NCBI GenBank assembly: GCA_040219085.1
Contig: JAVJTC010000027.1
Span: 1 to 64,000 of the forward strand
Reading direction: 5' to 3'
DNA length: 64,000 nt
DNA from: Acidimicrobiales bacterium
GTDB taxonomy: Bacteria > Actinomycetota > Acidimicrobiia > Acidimicrobiales > JAVJTC01
The stretch's first letter is position 1. Each line of letters opens with the position of its first letter. A program made the translations under genes and the position numbers. This document shows positions 57,803 through 64,000 of this stretch, one piece after another. The notes under the pieces are model-generated. The model was not told where the DNA came from. It was given only the letters and a program-made list of their open reading frames with translations, and ran no database searches.

Positions 57803-59107
57803 ATGTCCGAACCTCGCACGATCCCTCCCGCGTCCGGCCGACTGGGTGTTCTGACCCCGGGCCTGGGCGCTGTCGCCTCGACCTTCATCGCCGGTGTCCT
57901 GTCCGCTCGCGCGGGCCACACCAAGGCGGTGGGTTCCCTGACGCAGATGGCCCACATCCGCCTCGGTGAACGCAGTGAGGGGCGCAATCCGCTCATCCGT
58001 GACTTCGTACCCGTCGCGGGACTCGACGACCTCGTCTTCGGTGGCTGGGACCCGATCTCGGCCAACGCGCTAGAGGCCGCCCGCACCGCGGGCGTACTCA
58101 CCGACGCCGACCTCGCCCCGATCTCAGGGGAGCTCGAGGGCGTGGTCGCCATGGATGCGGTGTTCGACCGCCGCTGGGTGTCCAAGCTCGACGGGCACCG
58201 CGTCAAGGCGGCGGCCACGAAGTGGGACCTCGCCCTGGCCGTGATCGACGACATCGAGCGTTTCCGCACCGACAACGACTGCGCCCGTCTCGTCATGGTC
58301 TGGTGCGGGTCCACCGAGGCCTACCAGGAGGCGACCGACGTCCACGCCACCGTGGAGGCGTTCGAGGCCGGACTCCGTGCGGACGATCCGGCCATCTCGC
58401 CGAGTCAGATCTACGCCTATGCGGCGCTGACGTCGGACGTTCCCTTTGCCAACGGTGCGCCGAACCTGAGCTGTGACCTGCCCTGCATGCTGGAACTGGC
58501 ACAGCGGCGAGGTGTGCCCATCTGCGGTAAGGACTTCAAGACCGGCCAGACCCTGATGAAGACGATGATCGCTCCCGGCCTCAAGACGCGGATGCTGGGC
58601 CTCGAGGGTTGGTACTCGACCAACATCCTGGGAAACCGCGACGGTGAGGTCCTCGACGATCCGGAGAACTTCAAGACCAAGGAGATGTCGAAGCTCGGCG
58701 TCCTCGACACCATCCTGCAGCCCGAGGTGTACGACGACCTCTACGGCGACATCTCACACGTCGTGCGGATCAACTACTACCCGCCCCGGGGCGACAACAA
58801 GGAGGGGTGGGACAACATCGACATCTTCGGGTGGATGGGCTACCCGATGCAGATCAAGGTCAACTTCCTGTGTCGTGACTCCATCCTCGCCGCACCGATC
58901 GTGCTCGACCTCGCCCTGTTCCTCGACCTGGCTGCCCGCGCCGGACAGTCGGGGATCCAGGAGTGGCTGAGTTTCTATTTCAAGTCACCACAGACCACTG
59001 GTGACCTCCCCCCTGAGCACGACCTCTTCATCCAGCACACGAAGCTCAAGAACACGCTGCGCGAGTGGATGGGGGAGCCACCGGTCACCCACTCCGAGGC
59101 GGACTGA
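57803..59107 (+). CDS. Inositol-3-phosphate (myo-inositol-1-phosphate) synthase
   Basis: A 434-residue synthase. The nucleotide loop L-T-P-G-L-G-A-V-A-S-T-F-I-A-G is near residue 18; PLIRDFVPVAGLDDLVFGGW, the catalytic-type V-P-I-C-G-K-D-F-K-T-G-Q-T and M-L-G-L-E-G-W-Y-S-T-N-I-L-G-N follow, with N-F-L-C-R-D-S-I-L-A-A-P near the end. It turns glucose-6-phosphate into inositol phosphate for mycothiol and phosphatidylinositol. ATG 57803 has TATCAT (57791-57796) 6 nt upstream, so leaderless. Confidence 0.92.
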   Translation: MSEPRTIPPASGRLGVLTPGLGAVASTFIAGVLSARAGHTKAVGSLTQMAHIRLGERSEGRNPLIRDFVPVAGLDDLVFGGWDPISANALEAARTAGVLTDADLAPISGELEGVVAMDAVFDRRWVSKLDGHRVKAAATKWDLALAVIDDIERFRTDNDCARLVMVWCGSTEAYQEATDVHATVEAFEAGLRADDPAISPSQIYAYAALTSDVPFANGAPNLSCDLPCMLELAQRRGVPICGKDFKTGQTLMKTMIAPGLKTRMLGLEGWYSTNILGNRDGEVLDDPENFKTKEMSKLGVLDTILQPEVYDDLYGDISHVVRINYYPPRGDNKEGWDNIDIFGWMGYPMQIKVNFLCRDSILAAPIVLDLALFLDLAARAGQSGIQEWLSFYFKSPQTTGDLPPEHDLFIQHTKLKNTLREWMGEPPVTHSEAD

Positions 59108-59108
59108 G

Positions 59109-59705
59109 ATGGACCGCACGGCGTGGAACGAACGCTACGGGTCCACCGAGCTCGTCTGGAGCGAGGGCCCGAACGCGTTCCTCCCGACCGAGGTCGCGGG
59201 TCTCGCGCCCGGGCGGGCGCTCGACCTCGCATGTGGAGAGGGACGCAACGCGCTGTGGCTCGCCGAGCAGGGCTGGGACGTCACGGGCGTCGACTTCTCC
59301 GAGGCGGGGGTCGACAAGGGTCGGCGCTTCGGCGACGAGCGCGGCATCACCGTCGACTGGCAGGTCGCCGACATCACCGTATGGCGGCCCGGTGCGCCCT
59401 TCGATCTGGTCGTCATCTTCTACCTCCAGTTGCCGGCGGAGGAGATGGCGACCGTCCTCGCGATGGCGGCGGAGGCCGTCGCTCCCGGTGGAACGTTCCT
59501 GCTCGTGGCCCACGACCGGTCCAACCTCGAATCCGGCTACGGGGGACCGGGCGACATCTCGGTGTTGCCCACGCCCCAGAGCGTGGTGGCTGCGATCAAC
59601 GGGCTCGAGGTGGAAACGGCGCTCGTCGTCGAACGGCCGGTTGACACAGCCGAAGGCGAGCGGATCGCCCTGGACACCTTCGTGCGGGCGCACCGCCCGG
59701 CCTAG
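59109..59705 (+). CDS. Class I SAM-dependent methyltransferase
   Basis: A 198-residue methyltransferase: R-A-L-D-L-A-C-G-E-G-R-N-A-L-W-L-A (motif I), W-D-V-T-G-V-D-F-S (motif II), V-A-D-I-T-V-W and F-D-L-V-V-I-F-Y-L-Q-L-P, F-L-L-V-A-H-D near the end. M-D-R-T-A-W-N-E-R-Y-G-S-T-E-L-V-W at the start is the usual beginning of this group. It starts one base after the preceding stop, so it belongs to that operon. The substrate is unknown. Convergent with the MarR gene, overlapping by 4 nt. Confidence 0.85.
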   Translation: MDRTAWNERYGSTELVWSEGPNAFLPTEVAGLAPGRALDLACGEGRNALWLAEQGWDVTGVDFSEAGVDKGRRFGDERGITVDWQVADITVWRPGAPFDLVVIFYLQLPAEEMATVLAMAAEAVAPGGTFLLVAHDRSNLESGYGGPGDISVLPTPQSVVAAINGLEVETALVVERPVDTAEGERIALDTFVRAHRPA

Positions 59706-60160
59706 TCATCTCGGGTCGCGGCAGCCGCGGCGATCGCCCCCAGGGCCCGGCCGAGGATGTCCGGGGCCGTCCCGATCGCCGCGAGGGGTGCGCCGATGTG
59801 GCGCGCGATGCCAGCGAGATGTGTGGGCGCGGCGCGGCGGAAACGACGCCGCCCCGCCGGGGTGAGGACCGCGAGCCGGCCGCGCCGGTCGCCGGGGTCG
59901 TCCTCGCGCGCGACGAGCCCGGCACGGTCCATGCGGTCGACGAGGCGGGTGCAGTTCGAGCGCGAGACGAGGAGACGGTCCGCGAGATCACCCATGCGCA
60001 GACGCCCACCGTGTTCGTGGAGCTGGAAAAGCACGTCATACCACTCGAGGGGCAGGTCGTGGGCCGCCCTCAGCTCTTCGTCGAGCGCCGTCGTCGCGCC
60101 CCGGTGCGCCTCCAACAGGGAGCGCCAGGCCGTGAGCGTCGCCGGGTCCGGGCGTGTCAT
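59702..60160 (-). CDS. MarR-family regulator
   Basis: A 152-residue regulator: L-P-L-E-W-Y-D-V-L-F-Q-L-H-E, GRLRMGDLADRLLVSRSNCT then R-L-V-D-R-M-D-R-A-G-L-V and R-E-D-D-P-G-D-R-R-G-R-L-A-V-L-T, the DNA helix and wing. ATG 60160 is fixed by TACCGT 6 nt upstream on the minus strand; an ATG at 60184 is less likely. It is divergent from a pirin gene, a frequent pair, with the palindrome at 60184-60195 between them. Confidence 0.87.
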   Translation of the reverse strand: MTRPDPATLTAWRSLLEAHRGATTALDEELRAAHDLPLEWYDVLFQLHEHGGRLRMGDLADRLLVSRSNCTRLVDRMDRAGLVAREDDPGDRRGRLAVLTPAGRRRFRRAAPTHLAGIARHIGAPLAAIGTAPDILGRALGAIAAAAATRDD

Positions 60161-60183
60161 GACGTCACGGTAGGGAAATATCA

Positions 60184-60195
60184 TTGCACTTGCAA
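60184..60195. promoter_or_regulatory. MarR operator between MarR and pirin genes
   Basis: TTGCACTTGCAA has arms TTGCA/TGCAA around CT. It lies 24 nt upstream of the MarR start and 80 nt before the pirin gene. MarR/pirin divergent pairs commonly share such a site. Confidence 0.6.
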
Positions 60196-60275
60196 CGGTT
60201 GGGCATGGTGTCAGAGGATGTCGTCGTCCGGCGGATCACCAGATGCCCCCGGACGGCACGACGAGAGGATTCGAC

Positions 60276-60998
60276 ATGTCCACAGCGACCATCGACGTCA
60301 GGCGGGCCAGGGACCGCTTCCACACCGACATGGGGTGGCTCGACTCGTGGCACAGCTTCAGCTTCGGCGGCCACTGGGATCCGGGGAACACCGGCCACGG
60401 GCTTCTCATCGTCTCCAACGACGACCGTGTCGCTCCCGGCGGCGGATTCGGAGCGCATCCCCACCGGGACATGGAGATCGTCACCTGGGTGCTCGAGGGC
60501 GCGCTCGAGCATGCCGACAGTGCGGGCAACACCGGTGTCATCGTGCCGGGCCACGCACAACGGATGTCGGCGGGGACGGGCATCGTCCACTCCGAGATGA
60601 ACCATTCCGCCACCGAGCCCGTGCACTTCCTGCAGATGTGGGTGGTGCCGGACCGAACGGGCCTGGAGAGCGGATACGAACAGGTCGATCTCACCGACCG
60701 CCTCGATGCCGGGGGTCTCGTCACGGTGGCCTCGGGTGAAGGCGACACCGAGGGCGTTCACATCAACCAGTCGGGCGCGACGCTACGGGCCGCTCGGATG
60801 ACCGCCGGCGACACGTTCGCCGTGCCCGAGGACCCCTACGTGCACCTCTTCGTCGCCCGCGGTGCCGTCACGGTCGGTGAGACGATGCTCGCCGAAGGAG
60901 ATGCCGTGCGGCTGACATCGGCGACCGGTCTCGACGTGACGGCGTCCGGGAGCAGTGAGATCCTGCTGTGGTCCAGTGACGCCGAGGCCCGACGTTGA
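60276..60998 (+). CDS. Pirin-family protein (quercetinase-like)
   Basis: A 240-residue bicupin. The N-terminal cupin metal site is GFGAHPHRDMEIVTWVLEGA (two His) with G-T-G-I-V-H-S-E-M-N (His and Glu), the pirin Fe set. F-S-F-G-G-H-W-D-P is the family start. The C-terminal cupin has lost its metal residues. Ribosome site GAGAGGA. Pirins oxidise quercetin or act as redox-dependent regulators. Control by the divergent MarR protein is likely. Confidence 0.9.
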   Translation: MSTATIDVRRARDRFHTDMGWLDSWHSFSFGGHWDPGNTGHGLLIVSNDDRVAPGGGFGAHPHRDMEIVTWVLEGALEHADSAGNTGVIVPGHAQRMSAGTGIVHSEMNHSATEPVHFLQMWVVPDRTGLESGYEQVDLTDRLDAGGLVTVASGEGDTEGVHINQSGATLRAARMTAGDTFAVPEDPYVHLFVARGAVTVGETMLAEGDAVRLTSATGLDVTASGSSEILLWSSDAEARR

Positions 60999-61037
60999 AC
61001 CGTGCGCACGAGACATGAGACATGGAGAGCAGAACCG

Positions 61038-61538
61038 ATGACAGACACCACCGCACAGCCGTCCCGTGATGACGAGTGGGAGCGCCTCCGGGCCGCCCAC
61101 CTGCGGCCCCGCTCTCAGCGGCCGGCTTCCAGCGCCCGGGGTGTGCACCACCAGGCGCTGATCTCCAGCGACGTCGAAGCGACGATCCGCTTCTATCAGG
61201 AGCTTCTCGGGTTCCCCCTGACCGAGTTGTTCGAGAACCGGGACTACCAGGGATCCACGCACTTCTTCTTCGACATCGGCAACGGCAACGCGCTCGCGTT
61301 CTTCGACTTCCCCGGCCTGGATCTCGGCGAGTACGCCGAGGTCCTGGGCGGCCACCACCACCTCGCCATCTCGATGGATCCAGAGGAATGGGATGCGGCC
61401 CGGGCGCGCCTCGACGATGCGGGAATCGACTACATGCTGGAAAGCGGAACGTCGCTCTACACGGCCGGTCCGGATGGCGAGCGCATCGAGTTGATCGCCG
61501 ACCCACTCGGACACATGTACGGCTCCGACATCGGCTGA
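61038..61538 (+). CDS. VOC-family (glyoxalase/bleomycin resistance-like) protein
   Basis: A 166-residue VOC protein: GVHHQALISSDVEATIRFYQ then E-L-L-G-F-P-L-T-E-L, G-G-H-H-H-L-A-I-S-M-D, and T-S-L-Y-T-A-G-P-D-G-E-R-I-E-L. H-H-x-A, H-H-L-A and R-I-E-L place the metal His/His/Glu. It follows the pirin gene by 39 nt in the same direction and may be in the same MarR-controlled operon. The substrate is unknown; family members include dioxygenases. Confidence 0.85.
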   Translation: MTDTTAQPSRDDEWERLRAAHLRPRSQRPASSARGVHHQALISSDVEATIRFYQELLGFPLTELFENRDYQGSTHFFFDIGNGNALAFFDFPGLDLGEYAEVLGGHHHLAISMDPEEWDAARARLDDAGIDYMLESGTSLYTAGPDGERIELIADPLGHMYGSDIG

Positions 61539-61557
61539 GCCGGGCGAGCGGGCGCGC

Positions 61558-62418
61558 TCAGGTACAGGCCACGCGTCTGGACGTCTCGTCCGCAGCGTCG
61601 CGCTCGACCCGCTTCATGATGCGGTGCGCAATGTAGAGGCCGAGAAGCGAAACGGCGCTGCCGGCGATGGCGTCCACGATGAAGTGGTTGCCGGTGAACA
61701 CCACCGCCAGTGCCATGAGCAGGGCCGGAACCACAGCGGCGATCTTGAGCACGATCCACGGCGACGCCTGTGCGAGGACGACGCCGACGATGACCAGCCA
61801 GCCCACATGGAAGCTCGGCATCGCCGCGAACTTGTTGATCAGCCCCGACGGATGTCCGATGAGGCTCGAGCGGGACGCATCGCTGACGGTGTCCGTGAAT
61901 CCGTCGAGGAAGCGTGGGGGAGCGACAGGGAAGAAAGCGAAGATCACGAGACCGATGCCGCCGGACACGAACAGCGCGTTTCGCAACATGACGTAGTGCT
62001 TCCTGGAGAAGCGGTAGAGCCCGGCGAGCGAGCCGATCAGCACCGTCCAGTAACCCCAGACGTAGACGACGTTCCAGAAGTCGATCCACGTCTGGCTGTC
62101 GAGTATCAGGTTCTGTGCGCGTTGTTCCCAGGCGATGCCGAGTTCGTGTTCCCACTCCAGGAGGCGCCGGGCGTTGTCGAACGCGAGTGATTCGGCCCCC
62201 TGGGTGAAGGCACGAACGCCGAGGTAGAAGAGCAGGCCCATCGCGACGAGCACGATCTGCCCGACGAGGCCGCGCCAGGGAGCGTTGGACTCCGAGGTGC
62301 GATGGGGGAACAGCGCTGGTCGCAGGTACGCCCAGAAGCCGCCGGGAGCCGGTTGGGCGGCAGTGTCTGCACCTTCGGCCGACGTCTCACACGTCTGGCT
62401 CGTTTCGCCTACGCCCAT
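61558..62418 (-). CDS. PAP2-family membrane phosphatase (Aur1-like)
   Basis: A 286-residue protein with about six helices. The PAP2 motifs are F-A-A-M-P-S-F-H-V-G-W (P-S-x-H) and FTGNHFIVDAIAGSAVSLLG (G-N-H-F-x-x-D). They fit the inositol phosphorylceramide/lipid phosphatase subfamily. ATG 62418 has AGGACG upstream; the frame is open to 62460. It may dephosphorylate or exchange a phospholipid. Convergent with the VOC gene. Confidence 0.85.
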   Translation of the reverse strand: MGVGETSQTCETSAEGADTAAQPAPGGFWAYLRPALFPHRTSESNAPWRGLVGQIVLVAMGLLFYLGVRAFTQGAESLAFDNARRLLEWEHELGIAWEQRAQNLILDSQTWIDFWNVVYVWGYWTVLIGSLAGLYRFSRKHYVMLRNALFVSGGIGLVIFAFFPVAPPRFLDGFTDTVSDASRSSLIGHPSGLINKFAAMPSFHVGWLVIVGVVLAQASPWIVLKIAAVVPALLMALAVVFTGNHFIVDAIAGSAVSLLGLYIAHRIMKRVERDAADETSRRVACT

Positions 62419-62588
62419 AGCTCGTCCTATCGAATCCCGGTCATCGTCGCCAACCCGCAACGGCCATCATGTGTTCCGCGCGGCGGTTGTCGTGCGAATC
62501 CCGTTACCTGGCTTGCGATTGTAACACGATCGCAAGATGGATGTCGGCAGTATTCGATCTCGGCCGGAGAACGGTCGGGTCCGGGCGC

Positions 62589-63647
62589 TTACAGGTCGGG
62601 ATCGAAACCGATTCCGGAGCCCTCGTCGACTCGAACGGTGGGTGACAGCCCCCAGGGGGGGTCGGTCACGTCGGCGGCCAGGAGTCGCCCGGTCGAAAGG
62701 CCGTGGCGCTCACCCTCCGCGCCCGCGACGGCGGCCACCACGGCGGCGGTCGCCCGGGCCACCGCGCCGTCCAGCAGCGACGTGACCACGATCCGCGTCC
62801 CGGGAGCCCGCAGGGCGAGGGTCGCGCGGGTGACACTCACCAGGTCGCCGAGTCTGGCCGGCTTCACGATCACGGCGGGTGCCGCGTCCGCCGCCCGGCG
62901 CAGGTCGCTGAGATCCTCTATCGACTCGTCCACGGCGACGGGCACCTCGACCAGGGCGGCCACCTCTTCGAGCGCGCGCAGCCCGGATGTGGGCTCCTCG
63001 AGGAGGTCGATGCCGAAGGGGCCGAGTGCATCGACCGCCGTGCGCGCCATCTCGAGGTCCCAGGCTCCGTTGGCGTCGAGACGGATTCGCACGTCCGAGC
63101 CGACGGCGGAGCGCACGGCCGCCACGCGCGAGACGTCGTCCGCCAGCGTCGCAGCGCCGACCTTGAGTTTCACGGTGTCGAAGCCGTCGGCGACGGCGAG
63201 TTCCGCCGCGGCGCCGACCTCCTCGGGCTCGTCGCCTGACAACAGTGCGCCGGAGGCGACCGCACGGCGGTAGGGGACATCGAGGCGGGCGGCCACCTCC
63301 GCGCTGAGGCACCGCCGCGACCGCCGGGCCAGCAGGTCCAGGAGGGCACCGGTCGCCGCGAACCGGGCGGCCGCGACGTCGTCGAAGCGGTTCATGACCG
63401 CCGCGAGAAGCGACTCGGGGTCTTCCGGGTTGAGTGCCACGTCGACGGCCAGGGTCTCCAGATGCGCTGCGATCGCAGGCGCACGGTGGACGCCGAAGCC
63501 GGGAACCGGTGTCGCCTCCCCCCAGCCGCGATCGCGACCGTCGTCGAAGGAGACGATCACGCCGTCGAGCGCGTCGTGGGAGCCGAGCGTCGTCGTCAGC
63601 GGCCGGCTGAGGCGGACGGTGATCTCGTGGACCTCGGCCTCGATCAT
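62589..63647 (-). CDS. menC: o-Succinylbenzoate synthase
   Basis: A 352-residue enolase-superfamily enzyme. G-W-G-E-A-T-P-V-P-G-F-G, GFDTVKLKVGAATLADDVSR (K-x-K), R-I-R-L-D-A-N-G-A-W-D (first Asp metal ligand), D-L-L-E-E-P-T-S-G-L (Glu), V-P-V-A-V-D-E-S-I (Asp) and V-I-V-K-P-A-R-L-G-D (Lys) are the catalytic set. The substrate is presumed SHCHC dehydrated to o-succinylbenzoate for menaquinone. The neighbouring menH supports this. The start may be ATG 63647 or a later codon. Confidence 0.85.
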   Translation of the reverse strand: MIEAEVHEITVRLSRPLTTTLGSHDALDGVIVSFDDGRDRGWGEATPVPGFGVHRAPAIAAHLETLAVDVALNPEDPESLLAAVMNRFDDVAAARFAATGALLDLLARRSRRCLSAEVAARLDVPYRRAVASGALLSGDEPEEVGAAAELAVADGFDTVKLKVGAATLADDVSRVAAVRSAVGSDVRIRLDANGAWDLEMARTAVDALGPFGIDLLEEPTSGLRALEEVAALVEVPVAVDESIEDLSDLRRAADAAPAVIVKPARLGDLVSVTRATLALRAPGTRIVVTSLLDGAVARATAAVVAAVAGAEGERHGLSTGRLLAADVTDPPWGLSPTVRVDEGSGIGFDPDL

Positions 63648-63660
63648 GGTGCGAAGACTG

Positions 63661-64000
63661 TCACAACGAAGCGACGAAAGTGGCTACGGAGCGGGCCACG
63701 TCGACCGGGCGCTCGAGGTGGGCGGCGTGCCCGGCCCGGTCGATCACGCGTGCCTCGCCGGCCGGGGTGAGCTGGGCGAGTTCGTGTGCGATCGCCCGGT
63801 ACTTCGCATCGAGCCCACCCGCCAGGAACAGGGCCGGCGTGTCCAACCGGGCGAGGCGGTCGTGCAGCGGCGCCATAGAGCCGGTACCGCCTCCCCGGAG
63901 GCTCCGCGCGAGACCCTCCGGAGAATTGAGGAGCTTCTGGTCCCGGATCCGCGCCAGGGCCTGCGGTCCGAGTGAGGCCTGGGTCGCGAACAGCGGCAGT
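63661..64000 (-). CDS. menH: SHCHC synthase-like alpha/beta hydrolase, partial
   Basis: Only the last 112 residues are in the window; the gene runs off the end. They read S-P-E-G-L-A-R-S-L-R-G-G-G-T-G-S, then L-D-T-P-A-L-F-L-A-G-G-L-D-A-K-Y-R-A-I-A and VIDRAGHAAHLERPVDVARS, with the acid Asp and base His of MenH-type hydrolases. L-R-G-x-G-T-G-S and G-G-L-D-A-K-Y are the MenH signatures. It lies upstream of menC on the same strand, so the pair belongs to a menaquinone operon. Confidence 0.8.
   Translation of the reverse strand, partial: LPLFATQASLGPQALARIRDQKLLNSPEGLARSLRGGGTGSMAPLHDRLARLDTPALFLAGGLDAKYRAIAHELAQLTPAGEARVIDRAGHAAHLERPVDVARSVATFVASL

Overview
The window is about 64 kb of GC-rich chromosomal DNA from a free-living actinobacterium. 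Pointers to this are inositol-1-phosphate synthase, a Rv1284-type carbonic anhydrase, an ECF sigma factor paired with a YCII protein, PPOX-type oxidoreductases, a YhhN protein, and about fifteen genes with a TANNNT -10 box 5 to 8 nt before the start codon (leaderless transcription). An Acidimicrobiia-like lineage is my inference. I see no rRNA, complete tRNA, CRISPR array or intact transposase/integrase.

Region 1 (1-21.1 kb) is accessory and partly decayed. It holds toxin-antitoxin modules: HTH/PIN with a frameshifted toxin, HigBA with a gutted toxin, a BrnT/BrnA-like pair, an antitoxin/RelE-like pair, MazEF and VapBC. Between several of them lie copies of a tRNA 3'-end sequence (T arm plus acceptor) attached to two repeat families, as in old integration sites. 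Gene ruins are mixed in: a phosphoesterase tail, an oxidoreductase with two deletions, a WYL regulator with an amber codon and a DUF3995-like remnant. Intact genes here include MarR and TetR regulators, VOC proteins, an ECF sigma factor with YCII, an epoxide-hydrolase-like enzyme, a two-component system and a nitronate monooxygenase.

Region 2 (21.1-36.3 kb) has an unusual TerB/COQ4-like protein, an extradiol dioxygenase, a carbohydrate cluster (GH130, an alpha/alpha-barrel protein and two GT4 glycosyltransferases), an NmrA-like/DUF1772 operon facing an AraC regulator, two SRPBCC/regulator pairs, a poly-gamma-glutamate hydrolase and a lysoplasmalogenase-family membrane protein.

Region 3 (36.3-47.1 kb) contains the most striking locus: a thioredoxin-fold gene whose first active-site cysteine codon is an in-frame TGA followed at once by a two-stem hairpin fitting a bacterial SECIS. 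It is very probably a selenoprotein that automatic gene calling splits in two. Next come carbonic anhydrase, PhoU-like and GlpD genes, a membrane spermidine-synthase-like protein, and a MerR plus B12-binding gene pair that looks like a split CarH/LitR photoreceptor. That pair is divergent from a receiver-PAS-GGDEF-EAL protein with a degenerate GGDEF site.

Region 4 (47.1-64 kb) is housekeeping: an SLC13-type transporter, two overlapping ABC-2 ATPase/permease pairs, alpha-glucan phosphorylase with the debranching enzyme GlgX, a LysR regulator, inositol-1-phosphate synthase, a methyltransferase, a MarR/pirin pair, a VOC protein, a PAP2 phosphatase and the start of a menaquinone operon (menC, menH).
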